Origin: Escallonia rubra
Taxonomy: Eukaryota > Streptophyta > Magnoliopsida > Escalloniales > Escalloniaceae
Assembly: GCA_033065855.1 (NCBI GenBank)
Contig: JAVXUO010000140.1
Span: forward strand, 62,001 to 126,000
Direction: 5' to 3'
DNA length: 64,000 nt
Shown: in pieces, positions 1-12,264 of the stretch
How the letters are laid out: every line of letters starts with the position of its first letter
How positions within the stretch are numbered: the first letter of the stretch is position 1
Notes under the pieces: model-generated
What the model was told of the DNA's origin: nothing
What the model saw: the letters and a program-made list of their open reading frames with translations, nothing else
Databases searched by the model: none
Translations under genes and position numbers: made by a program

Positions 1-560
1 GGCTAAGGAAAATTTCTGCATAACCTGGAGCTTGCATGCTGTTTACACTACCTACCTCAATTTTTTTTAGCTTATTAGTTGTCTATACTATTTTTTTTTT
101 GTGTGTTTGTTGGTGGGTGGGGGGAGCTGGGGGCTACTGCAACTTCAACCCTTCGGCCAAGCTATGTCTGGATGGGATAATAAACAATGACACTTTCTTG
201 TATCATATCACCTCCACTCTGAAGCATACAACCAATAAATTGAGCCCATGTTCAAAGGGTTGTATCAAGAGACTATCTTAATGCTACAAAAGCTTCAATA
301 AGGAACCATATGATACTTTTGTTACTCTTACATGTGTTACTTTCCAGATAAAACTCTTGAAAAGAGACAATGCACTGCAAGTACGGAACTTGATTTATTA
401 TCTGAACTGTACTTGATACCAGCCAACGATGGGCACGTTAAAAGTTAAAACTGGTAAGCAAGAGTAGGTTAGTGCTCTCTAACACATATGGTATCCGTAA
501 ACAAATTTGGCAATTTTATATGAAAACTTCGATGAACTTCACAGTTTGCAGAACACTTAC

Positions 561-3500
561 GCAGGTAAACAGTATGAAATGCTTGAAGCAGGTATTTAGA
601 TGGGCCTCCTCTTTAAGAGACACAATCTTCTGAAAGTGTGAATGATATATATGTGCATATACACGAAAAAGGCGCTTGAATATCGTTTTCACAACATCCC
701 TGAAGTTGGGAGGAAATGGCGCACCTACAAAATTTAAAGTGAAACATTACAAACTACAAGTAACATATAGAACCCATGGACAAGGAATTATATCAAGGAG
801 CTTAGTTAAAACAGGTCTGTTTCAAAGGCCAAAATATAGATGCACCATGGTCATAACCAACATGACAAGGAAATTATATCAAGGAACTTAGTTGAAATAG
901 GTCTGTTTCAAAGGCCAGTATCGATACTTAAAACACAATTTATGAAAGGGTAAACCTAATTTTAACAACAGCTAATTACCAAGCTTTTGAGGAAATAAGG
1001 ATTCATCATCTAGCTGAGATTCTATCCAGTCCATCAAGTACTCGACATATTTAGGAGCTGATACTTCAATTGGTTTCTTGATTTGTACACCATCTGCCCA
1101 TCTATACTCGTACCTGAAATTTTTTATCTGCAGTATGTCAGAAGCTCTGTTTTCATAATTTATTCACATTATATTCTACAGTTGGGAGGTAATATCTGGA
1201 ATCTCCTTGATGTGGACAGAGCTAACTATGACAGTTCAGTTGATACATGTCTTTTGGGAACATTTCCACAGAGCCTAGTAGGAAAGTGAATAAACATGAC
1301 GTATATGCAAACCAAGCTTACAATGCATATGTTGGGTCAAAACAGCCAATTGCAAGATAAGTGCAAGAACCAAGACATAGCACTTAGAGAATGAGCCAAA
1401 TAATGTATATCATGCTTATCACTCCAAGTCACATGCGAGCCCAAGTCGTACATGGACAGACAAGCTAAAGGTACTCACAAGAGAACAAACAGCATAATAA
1501 AGTGCTCACTGGGCACAAACATAAAGGAAACCAAATGCAATCTGGGAAACCTGAACCCAAGACCTTGCCAAACTAAAGCTCTGATACCAGCTCAAGTTAA
1601 CAGCTGCTCTAAAAGCTTAAAGTGCCAAAGAATGAACCAAGATGTATATATCATGCTTAAGAAGTGAATACTACAAGCCATTGTTACCTTTTAGATTAAC
1701 CATTGATCGGGTTATTACCAATTTGAAATTGAAATATGAAGATATGAATAAAACTGCTCTCAGGATGAGGTACAGGCATTATGAGGTCCTTCTTATGCCT
1801 TTTGGTTTAACAAATGTCCCTGCAGCATTTGGGGATTTGGTTTAAGCGTTTCCTTGACCTATTTGTTATTGTCTTGACTGATGAAATTTTGGTCTAGTCA
1901 AGAGGTTCGAAGCACATGAACAACATTTGAATTAGGTGTCGCAAATGCTGAGAGAGGAAAAGCCCTAAGCGAATTTTTTTGTGAGTGCGAGTTTTGGCTA
2001 GAGCAAGTTGCTACTCTAGTCATGAGCTCTCGAACAATCCAAGACAGTTCGTATTCCATTTGTATCAGAGAAGACCGTCAACAGTGAGTATTGAGGTGCA
2101 GTCCACATAGGTTAGAATCAAAGGTTATGACTGGGTCTTAGCGAGGATGCTAAAGGTATAAGGAGGGGAGATTGTGGTATCCCAAGATCCCATATAGGAA
2201 GTAGGTGAGTTTCTAACGGGCCAATGGTTGGGCCGCGGTTCTAGGTCGTTAGAATGTTAATCTTGGTTTAAACCTACCTCGTCTTACCCCCTCAACTTGC
2301 ACAAATCACTTTCTCACTAGGGCATCTAAGGCCTATATTGCATATCGCCTACCATCTAAAGCAATGTCTCCCCGTCTTTTCCCAAATTGATGCTACCACC
2401 ACCTCGTTAATCTAGTGATATCCTAACCTGAAGGGCATATTTAATAAGACGGCCGTGAGGTCGTCAATGGTATGGTTTAGACTGGGCATACACATAAGCT
2501 GAGTGTAACTGAAATGTGCATGCTTATGATCGCACTGTACTCCAGAAGCGCAACTCCACTTCACAATGCTCTTATCCTACAGGCAACATCCTCATTGATC
2601 TCCCCCTCATTCTTAGGTATTTCTTGCCCATCCATTCACTTCACCCACGTACCTCCTCATAGTCAAAGAATTGAAATTTCGAATAGTTCGCCTTAATGTT
2701 AAAGCCTTTGGATTTTAAAGCATGTTTCTATAACTCCAACTTATCATTCAGGCCTATTTTCCACCAGTCTAACCATCGGCGATTGTGAGACTGGTTACCA
2801 GCACTCCTTTTTTGTCTGTCTTATGCCTCTTTCCATATATAAAAAGACCATATGAATACACTACCTTTTCTCTATATCTCTTTCCATCAATCGCCTAATC
2901 ATAAAGATCTCTTCTGAAAGACGTCAGGGGACATCTTATGTGATTCATTTCACATGAAAAACCTTTACAGTGGTAAACAAACTAACTAACGCAGAAAACT
3001 AAGGGCCTACTCTGCAGTCCAGCACAATTCCCAAATGCAAAGCAGAAAATCGGATATCAAAAGTATCAGACGAAGTAACTACGACTTGACTATAGAAGTT
3101 ACAAAATAACCAGTCAATTTACTAAGACATACTTGGGTCCTGCAGTCATTGTAGGACAGTTCTCCGCTGTACAGAATTCAGTTAGGGTGCCATAAAGCAG
3201 ATTCACCTGGTTGAAGAAGTCCACAGCTGAAAATTTGAGAATCAAGAAACCATCATTCAGATTTGGTGCCCAAAGAGAAGTTTATAGCAGCAAATGAATG
3301 ATAAAATAGGATATAAGGTGTCCAGTGCAATAATATGGAGACTTTGAACAAGCAGCGAACACGTACACTTCTCGTTCACACTTTTACAAGAGAAAAAAAG
3401 AAAAAATTTGTTTACCAGAACGCGGCTACTTTATTAATCATCACTTAAACAACAAAAATACCATGACATAATGAAGATTGAATCAAAGGAGGATGGGTGG

Positions 3501-6500
3501 AGAGGAATTTTTTTTTTTGGGAGGCAGAAGACGGATTATACTATACGTGCACATACATGTGGCATGTCATTACATACATGTGGCATGTATTCCTGATAGC
3601 TTTGCATAATCTTTAAGAATTTACTACGCAAAACATGCCAGTGTCTGATCTGTGTACCACATGCATGCACATTCTGTTCGAATGGCTGCTTCGAACCCTC
3701 AGATAAAGAAAAGACTATCTGAGAACTAAGAGAGAGAGAGGGAGAGGGAGAGAATATAACTGTTGACAGCAAGCCATTCGTTTATATCCTCCCCAGGAGG
3801 AAGTCTTACAGCTTCTCTCAGGTTCCCGCTACCTAAAGTAGCATCAATATGTTTTCTTAGCTGTGCCCCCTGCATTAGGAAAGAATAAAATCTAGTTGGC
3901 CAAACAATACAGGCATAACGAAACGAAACACAGAAGCAAGAACAGATGTTCGCTACTATTTTGTAGCATGTGAGAAAAGCTAACCTCAAGTAAAAAGTGC
4001 CTAGTGTTTTAGTCAAATTTTCATTGATGTAGTTCAAAAGGCTAAACCTCGGGAACTGGAGGAATAAACAAGATCGTAATACGATCATTGTCGTGCTTGT
4101 AAAATCTTTTAGAAAGTTTCCATTATGTTTGGGGCCCTAGGACTTATCCCACAAACACATATGCTCGACTCCTGCCACTGCTCTCAGCTCAACTATAACT
4201 GCATTATTATGAATTATGAAGTGTGACGATATGCACCACAATACAATTATTAGAAGGTGCCAACTTTTGTGAACTAAAGGAGTGGAAGCGGCAAGAGGAC
4301 CAGAAAAACCAAAACACAGTGAATCCCCCATGCAACAGTAAATTTAATGTAACGAATATATCTTACTGCATATTGCTCCAAGATCAATTAGTGGTAAACT
4401 ATAATGTGTACTGCAAGACCTGCATTTATGATGACCGAGGTCTTTGAAAGGTAGAAGGTGAAGGGATTAGATCCTGGTAGTAAATAGCACATGTCAGCTT
4501 TGAATGTGAACAGTCTCTTATGAAGATCCTTTTCCATATAAAAACATCGTCTACCTATGGCAGTGTGAGAATGATCAAGGCCAGTGATGTAGGAAGGTAC
4601 CTTAAGAGGGGTATTTAAGGCTCTCCTACAAGCTGGTATCGTGGGCTAGGGCTTTGGTTAATAGGATTTGGAATTGAGAAGCTAGGATTAGGGTTTAGAA
4701 ACAACAAAGAGGGTTTAAGGAATCTGGTACGTTCCAAGATATAGGAATACTTCAGTTAGTCTGTATAAACAAGCATTGTAAGAACAATTAGGAGAGTTGA
4801 TGAATAGAATTTTCAGAAGCAGATTGTTTTCTCTTTTCAATGATGAGACCTCATTTATTCTCTTCTAGGTGATACTCCTAGAAGGCCTTAGTGAGACTCT
4901 AAGGTTTTCGTATCCCTATTATTTCCTTTACTATTACAAATACAAAAAATACTGTTCACGGGTAAAGGGAATCTGGAAATAAAACAAGATCTAAAGGCTA
5001 GACATGATAAAAAAAGAACTTAGAAAATACGGCAACTACTAAAAGCCTCTGATCTCTCTCCAAATTCTATGTTTCCTCTTTTTTTTTCCGCTTCCAAGAA
5101 TATGCTCCATCTCTTAGGGTCCGATCCTTATCAAACAGACTTGTGATGAAAAGAATGGCAGTAGCGGTTATGTGATGAAAATAAGGCTTTCGTTTCAGTA
5201 AAACGCTCTTTACGCGATAATCCCATCGTAAACTAAAAACGGTAGTAAGCTATGAATTCATGAAAGTCTGACAAGAGGTGATCTTTTACTACAAACATCT
5301 AGGAATAGAAAGATATTATCAAGCAAATATCAAGTCCAGTAGGTCAGCAACCATGTAAAAACAAAGTGAGTGAGTGAGGGAGAGGGAGAGGGAGAGGGAG
5401 AGAGAGAGAGTCTGTAAAAGGGCAACGAAAACAACCTTACTCCCCGAGGGTGCGCTTTTCTTGGGACGGAAAGTTCTTTGGTTCCTGAGTTCAAGTAGCC
5501 AAATTAAGAAAAAATCTCAGTTGTAGATAATGTGGACCACAAAGCCCACTAAGCATGGAGTAAAAAATTTAGACTATAGAACTGCAGACATAAACATACC
5601 ATGTCAGATAACAAAGCAGTGGCAAAAAACAACAGAGGCAGAGTCAGTTAGACACTAGTAGTTAGGAATACACCAAAACCAGAACTAAGCCACTCCCCAA
5701 GCACAAAGGAATCCCATATTTACTTTTAAACTTCTTCTGGCAAATTCTGCATGTATTCAGTAATGAAAAACCGAGAATCATTGCGAAATACTGGATCGAT
5801 ATTTAGAGAACAAGGAGACATTTTTGTGGTATCTCTCCTTCCCTGTGCAAGATCACAGGTTCATGTCTCATGAAAGGTGAGATATAAGAAGGACATCCAT
5901 CGCTGTGACACAGATAAGAAAAACAATAATGCAAGAAATTACAAATACGCAATTTTTTAAAATGGATAGACAACTTCCCTCACTTAAAATATAACAATAA
6001 CAAGCACTTAATTACAAGTAGCGCATGCATGAAGCCTCTCTTTTTCTTTGGCAACAAAATTACTTGGTATGAACAACTTATTATTTTACCATCCAAAAGT
6101 TCATCACTCAAAAGGAGCTAATCTAGATTCACTTTACATGAAGTTTCTTGTAAACAACATCCCATGCCTTTTTCTTGACGTAGTTCCGACGGTTAGGCAC
6201 AGAAATATTCTGGGCTTCAGAAAGGCATGGTTTAGCTTTCCAGCCCGTTGCACCTGCTTTGATCAATTGGTAGCAGAGGCGCCACATGCCCAGCCTTGTG
6301 GCACCTGTGTCCGGTGTAAGTACTGTCCACCCCCTCAGTGGCCAGCGTGCCTGAGTGAGGAAGCCTCCTGCCTAACCGGAGTAGTCGGACATCAGTTAGG
6401 CAAGGAGATATTCTGAGGCATAAGGGTGCACCCCATTGTGCGTGTATGCATAATTTCTTCCAAAAACCTTGCCGCAAGTCACTTAGTCATTCTACTTACT

Positions 6501-9500
6501 AGCTACAGCCTATAACATCCTTTTCCTTTACTCCCTCGAAAGAATAACCCATGATTGTTCAAGCTAGGTCATAATGTAAATATCATGGGTACAATGCCAG
6601 CATAAGAACCATTTAACAGTAATAACTTTAATTTCTGATTAATAAAACATCTACTTGGACCAATGACAAATTTTATCCAGAGCTTCAGTATTGCTCACAG
6701 CAAAGAAAGAGAGGAAAACTTTGCTCCGATCTTTTCCAAGTACTAGAGCTCACTTTCTCGGCCTCGTTGACTGTGGTCAACGGGTCTCCAAGACTTGACT
6801 TGATGACTGAGCCAATCCATTCAGGTTTCCTTCTTTGACTTTTGAGTTTGATCATGCAGCCACGTCAGCCTCCAGCAAGATATCCTCTACACATAGTAGG
6901 CACTCCAATCTTCAGTTCATAATCACTAACTCTGCCTTTCCATTCAAACTCCTCCGTCTTTCGATCACACAATATTTCTACAAGCCCGGTTTACATCATG
7001 CTAAATGCACCCTAAGTTAGCTTCCATCCAACTTGTCCAAGGATATACTTAAATCAACTCAAATAAACTGTTGTCTGAATCTAGTTCGGTCAACCATATG
7101 AATCCTACTCATCTACTCTCCCTATTTAAACCTACATCTGTGATCTACTCCCCTACCTTTTCGCAATCCTATCAACTTGGCACAAGCCACTTTTCCTCAT
7201 TATGGCATTTAAAGGCCAATGTCGAATATGCCCAAGCCATCTCATGCAATGCCTAAACCACGTTATTCACGGTCTACCCACATCAAGGTGTACAAAGATA
7301 CATATAGTTACATTCACTAGTCTTGCCCCATAAAACCAGGATCAAATAAGAGGGAATTGGATATTGCTAAAGTTCCATGTGGAGACAAGAATTTTATATG
7401 AATGGATTCCCGTTTTCTCCTTAAGAGTTACAACACTATAGATTTCAACAATATGAATGACTAGATTTGAAATCATTTGAAATCCACACCAAAGATTTTA
7501 CTTTGTAAAATGGTCCATCAAGACATGCACCTTTGCAAGTCCTTTGTAATTCTATTACCCCTTCATTCGTAAGCAAGCCTAACGTTATTCCAACGCAAAT
7601 GACATCTTTCACTGGGCAGCCCGCGTTGCATCTAGCATTATCCCCAAAATACCTAGTTTGTACGTCTATCTCTTTATTTCTCTACTTTGTACAAACGACA
7701 CATCATCCAAAGTTCAAACAAAACCACAGAAAACCTCACAGCCCTTGATCACGCCAAACCAATACTCCCTACGTTTCATTACATTTCCCCCTTTGACTTT
7801 TTACAAATTCCTATGACAGGTTTAGTACATGTAAACATGGACTTTACTCTGTAGCTTGACTTGCCAAAGGATATTTATTTGATCTATAGTTGCTATTCGA
7901 GTTCAATTCAATGCCTGCACGTTCCAAAACCTATCCTAGAAATTCACAAAAGTCAAAGGAGAAAATTCAATGTCAACAATCTGTACTTGAGGTCATTTGA
8001 AATCCATTAGCACACGAGCCTAACGTTATTCCAACGTAAATGACATCTCTTACTGGGCAGCCCGCGTTGCATCGAGCATTATCCTCAAAATACCTAGTTT
8101 GTACTTCTATCCCTTTTATTCCTCTACTTTGTACAAACGGCACTGCATCCAAAGTTCAAACAAAACCACATGAAACCTCACAGCCAAAGGATCACGCCAA
8201 ACAAATGCTCCCTAAGTTTCATTGCATTTCCCCCTTTGACTTTTTTCAAATTCTTACGACGGGTTTAGCACATGTAATTATGGGCTTTACACTGTAGTTT
8301 GACTTGTCAAAGGATACTTCTTTGATCTATAGTTGCTATTCGAGTTCAATTCAATGTCTGCACATTCTAAAACCTATCCTAAAAATTCACAAAAAGTCAA
8401 AGGAGAAAATTCAATGTCAACAATCTGTATGACTAGATTTGAGGTCATTTGAAATCCATTAGTAAGCGAGCCTAACGTTAATCCAGCGCAAATGACATCT
8501 CTTCCTGGGTAGCCCGCGTTGCATCGAGCATTATCCTCAAAATACCTAGTTTGTACTTCTATCCCTTTATTTCTCTACTTTGTACAAACAACACTGCATC
8601 CAAAGTTCAAACAAAACCGCACAAAACCTCACAGCCAAAGGATCACGCCAAACAAATACTCCTTAAGTTTCATTGCATTTCCCCTTTTGACTTTTTACGA
8701 ATTCCTATGACAAGTTTAGTACATGTAAACATTGACTTTACTCCTTCGCTTGACTTGCCAAATGATACTTTTTTGCTCTACAGTTGCTATTCGAGTTCAA
8801 TTCGATGTCTATGCATTAAAAAATCTATCCTACAAATTCACAAAAAGTAAAAGGATAAAATTCAATGTCAACAATATGAAAAACTAGATTTCAGGTATTT
8901 GAAATCCATTCGTAAGCGAGCCTAACGTATTCCAGCGCAAAATGACATCTCACGCTGGGCAGCATGCATTGCTGAGCATCATCCTCAAAATACCTAGTCT
9001 GTACTTTTTAACCCTTTATTTTTGTGCTTTGTACAAACGACGCTGCATCCAAAGTTCAAACAAAACCACACAAAACCTCGCAGCCAAAGGATCATGCGAA
9101 ACACATACTCCTTGCGTTTCATTGCACTTTCCCCTTTTGTCTTTTTGCTAAGTTCTATGAAAGGTTTACTACATGTAAACATTGCCTTTAGTCCCTGGCT
9201 TGACTTGCCAAATGATACTTATTTATTCTATAGTTGCGATTCGAGTTCAATTCAATGTCTACATGTTCTAAAACCTATCCTACAAATTCACAAAAAAATC
9301 AAAGGCTAAAAATCAATGTCAACAATATGAATGATTAGATTTGAGGTCATTTGAAACCCATTCGGAAGCGAGCCTAATGTTATTCAACGTCAAATGCCCA
9401 TTGCATCGAGCATTATCCTCAAAATACCTGGTTTGTAGTTCTATCCTTTATTTGTCCACTTTGTAGAAACGACTCTGCAGGCAAAGTTCGAAGAGACCAC

Positions 9501-10223
9501 ACAAAACCTCACAGCCAAAAGATCACGCCAAACAAATACTCCCTACATTTCATAGCAACTCCTCCTTTGACTTTTTGCAAATTCCTATGACAGGTTTAGT
9601 GCATGTAAACATTGGCTTTAATTCATAGCTTAACTTGCCAATGGATAGTCATTTGCTCTAGGGTTGTTATCAATGTCTAGACGTTCTAAAACATGTCCTA
9701 AAACCTATCCTAGAAATTCGCAAAAAGTCAAAGGAGAAAATTCAATGTAACGGAGGGAGTAGTATCTATCCCGTCCCTATATTTCATACCTTATACAAAC
9801 AACGTTGAATCTGATCTTCAAACTAGATCCAACTCAGCCTTAACCCAAAGCAGATATCCACAAACACAAAAGGAATCAAAATTTCTTTCACGCGTGATAC
9901 GCGCACGCTTAATCCTTCGCATCGCATGACAAATCGCGACTGGTTAAAGGGAGACAAATTCGTAACTCATAAATCACGCCTGGAGTCACCGGTTTGGCAG
10001 AACGAAAGCGGCACCGAGGGCAAAAAAGGTTGACATGTATTCAGCGCAAAAGCGAAAAGCGAAAGGAGTCAGTGACCTACCTAGATCACGCATCCAACAG
10101 ACAGATACAGAAAAACGCACCAGATCTGATGTGAGGGACATAATAACGCGTAGCATGACTATCAGCATAGAAATCAGATAAGTCGAGAATAGAATGATAC
10201 CTGCCAAGGCCGAAGAGACTCAT
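561..10223 (-). CDS. MOB1: MOB1 kinase activator (MOB kinase activator-like 1), 3' end beyond window
   Basis: MOB1 is the co-activator of NDR/LATS-type AGC kinases in the Hippo-like growth and cytokinesis pathway; plant partners include the STE20-like kinase SIK1. Coding exons read from the minus strand: 10201-10223 (MSLFGLGR start), 5436-5484, 3761-3869, 3133-3226, 980-1113 and 561-724. All junctions are GT-AG and in phase, giving 191 codons. Family hallmarks are the [14 protein letters not shown] segment, [16 protein letters not shown], the zinc-ligand cysteines in FCTAENC and the zinc-ligand histidines in HIYHSH. The family is about 215 residues long, so only the last roughly 24 residues (an EF..LIDKKEL type tail) are missing. 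I found no such exon in bases 1-560, so it probably lies left of the window. Intron 1 is 4.7 kb and repeat-filled; intron 4 holds a gypsy remnant. No frameshift or stop was seen. Confidence 0.95.
1640..2120 (+). mobile_element. Decayed Ty3/gypsy reverse transcriptase fragment
   Basis: A short reading frame contains the gypsy reverse transcriptase signature [21 protein letters not shown]. It continues after frame changes into [17 protein letters not shown] sequence, the degenerate position of the catalytic (Y/F)xDD box. It lies antisense inside MOB1 intron 4 (1114-3132) and carries several stops and shifts, so it is dead. A sequence starting GGTATCCCAAGATCCC near 2175 could be the start of an LTR, but no matching second LTR was seen. 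Confidence 0.75.
2175..3128. other. MOB1 intron 4 remainder, transposon-derived repeat
   Basis: No gene is seen. Part of this stretch (about 2265-2370, from AAACCTACCTCG to GCCTATATTGC) resembles another intronic stretch at about 7120-7240 in MOB1 intron 1. Both therefore carry copies of one dispersed repeat family that I cannot name. Confidence 0.4.
5365..5411. repeat. Purine (GAGAGG)n microsatellite
   Basis: A GAGTGA/GAGAGG simple repeat runs into (GA)n in MOB1 intron 1-side sequence, just past exon 2. A similar GA tract lies at 3731-3752 next to the exon 3 donor. Confidence 0.85.
5485..7446. other. MOB1 intron 1, proximal part
   Basis: No conserved coding sequence is seen. Bases 6230-6470 form a GC-richer island within AT-rich intron, but the open frames there match no family I know. 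The stretch 7060-7300 shares similarity with 2265-2370. Confidence 0.45.
7447..9762. repeat. Tandem array of five ~450-bp units
   Basis: Five units begin with CAACAAT near 7447, 7973, 8418, 8868 and 9318. Each runs through TGAAATCCATT, GCGAGCCTAACGTTATTCC, GCATTATCCTCAAAATACC and ACTCCCTACGTTTCAT to AAAATTCAATGT. The marker CCTAACGTTATTCC recurs at roughly 441-455-bp spacing. The first unit holds about 80 extra bases. The array sits wholly inside MOB1 intron 1 and has no coding capacity; apparent reading frames are repeat shadows. Confidence 0.9.
9539..9759. mobile_element. Stowaway-like MITE (most intact copy of the array)
   Basis: The left end CTCCCTACATTTCATAG and the reverse complement of the right end, CTCCCTCCGTTACATTG, match. 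The match continues through CTCCTTTGACTTTTTGC on both sides. The element is flanked by TA at 9537-9538 and 9760-9761, the target duplication of Tc1/mariner Stowaway elements. The four earlier array units carry the same element, but its right tip is replaced by the next unit. Confidence 0.8.
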
Positions 10224-12264
10224 GGCGAGCGAGACAGAGAGAGAGGAACGCTTGATCGAGGGCTAGAGAGAGGGGGGAGGCGCAGGAGCGGGACTTGGGC
10301 GTGGGTATTTATTATTCGCGGGAGGGGTATCAAAGATTTTGAGTTTTATATATAAGTGGACATAGCGTCGGAAAAGGCTGTCTCGCACTGGCTTCGAGCA
10401 TCCAATACCCATACAGGGGAAGTGAGGTTTTGCTAAGGTGCCGAGGGGCAGCATACTGCTGAGTGCGCCACGTGACACGTGTCCTTTAATTTTGAGTGAA
10501 AAGTTGGGCCGGGCCGGGCCGGGCCGGATTGGAGTATTTAGCCCCATCTTGAATTCGGGCCTCATTCATGACAAAAGCGTCTATTTTTATTTGAGTAAAA
10601 CTTTTATCTCTTACAAGTATGAGATATATGGAAGCTGATAGAATGATAGAACTGTCAACTTAGTTAAATTGTCAACGTTGATTTGGCCGTCCACGTTGTC
10701 AGCGTAAGTCAGATTCCCTTTGCAATGGATATAGTATGTCCATCTGCAATAGATGGGCGATCAGATTACACTGAAAACATTGCGTAAGTTCCCAACAGCG
10801 GCCTGGAATCAAACCCTGTAAGTATTTCTATTAAGAATAATATATTTATAAAGAGATAGTAACTATGTGCGCATACGTCAATATAGTATAGAGAGCGTCT
10901 ATTTTCACATTCTATATGCTATTCTGCACCCTTACTTTATTGCTAAAATATTATTAACGACAAAACATTAATCTTATAACGATAGATGAATGTGTGCAAA
11001 ATCATAACTGAGTGTGAAAATAGACATTCCTTATATTAAAAGCGAAGTTATATACGGGATAACCAGAGTTAACTATTAATAGGAGATGACTCATATAAAC
11101 TCCCGTTATTCAGATGAAAATAAGAGGTATCTTGGCATACTAGATTTGTGAGGCTAATTGGAAGAGGGGTAAAGCGCTGTGACTTTTGGAGGTTGAACCG
11201 CAGCGTTGGACTTTACAAACTAAAAAGTTTGATGATACTAAATTCGCGGTTTGAGAATGAATTCCCATTGAATCCATCAACCTGGATTTTAGTGTGTTTC
11301 ACCACTTACAAGTGGCGGATCGTGTCACCTAGATCTAGGCACATTGTATCTGACGGTATACATTTTTAGGTAATATCACGTTATTATGGTCTCGAATCAG
11401 CAAAAATATTTTTCCAAATTTGGTGACTGCGACGGAATGGTATTTTTAAAATTGTGTCTATATATTTCTAGCGACAATATATTGCTCCTTGAATGAAGAT
11501 CACAACTCATGGCTTGAACCATAGTTGTAGCTAAATCACGATCCTTATAAGGAAGTCATAAAGTGAATCTTTGACTGCATAATTAGAATTTCGTGAACAA
11601 GTTTGCAATTTTACTCGTCAAGTGCTATTTCGGATTCATTCAATTTACGAACAAAACTTGACCAACACCGAAGTTTGTGCTCGTTTCTCTTTTTCCCTAG
11701 TTTGTTAAGAGTTGTCAAAATAAAAAGGTTGGATAAATCAAAACCCATATTTGTCATTTGTTTGGAAAAAGAAAAAAAGACATACAAAAATGTTTTGAAA
11801 TTTGCTTGGACCAATAATTGGGGGTCCGCGTGTGTGTGTGTGATGAACTCTTTTCATTTTTCGGAACTCTTTTCATTTTAGGAAAGTGAACTGTAACTAC
11901 TTTGCAAAACTCAAGTCAGGTCATTAACCTTGCAAAATCATTGCAGAAGACAAAGCTAACAAACTACAACTTAACCCCAACTCTCACTCTACTTAGTACA
12001 TAAGCTGCTCCCCTACTTTTCCAGCTTTTTGCTCTGCTCTCATATCCCCAAACCATTACCAAGTATGGCCAAACCCTAGATCTGTCCCCCCTTCAGGTAA
12101 CCCAACTCTCTCTCTCCCCCCCTCTTTCTCTCTCTACATTTACATGTAACAATACACTTACTGGTACCCCTTTAATTTATTTTGCAGCTTTATTATAATT
12201 CTTGAAAGTACAAAGAGGAACATTTGGAGATTCTTCTAGGTGGGTTAAAGGCTGAGTGAGTGAG
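10224..12264. promoter_or_regulatory. Divergent MOB1 / GRF intergenic promoter region
   Basis: MOB1 reads left and GRF reads right from this 2-kb region. Near MOB1, the minus strand has a TATATAA-type box around 10340-10352. A G-box CACGTG lies at 10469-10474 next to the palindrome GACACGTGTC (10474-10483), and four copies of GGGCC run at 10506-10525. Near GRF there is a CT-rich leader at 12103-12140. Bases 10560-11950 are AT-rich with no gene seen. Confidence 0.55.
12097..12187 (+). other. Candidate 5' UTR intron of the GRF gene
   Basis: A good donor (CTTCAG|GTAACC) and a good acceptor (TTTTGCAG|CTTTATT) bracket 91 bases of pyrimidine-rich sequence just upstream of the GRF ATG. This is inferred from splice signals only. 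Confidence 0.45.

Noticed and set aside
6048..6477. Overlapping frames on both strands in MOB1 intron 1
   Set aside because: They reflect a GC-rich island. The Cys-rich appearance has no matching domain, and there is no conserved splice context.
7447..9762. CRISPR-like regular repeats
   Set aside because: The units are ~450 bp tandem copies in a plant intron, not short repeats with unique spacers.
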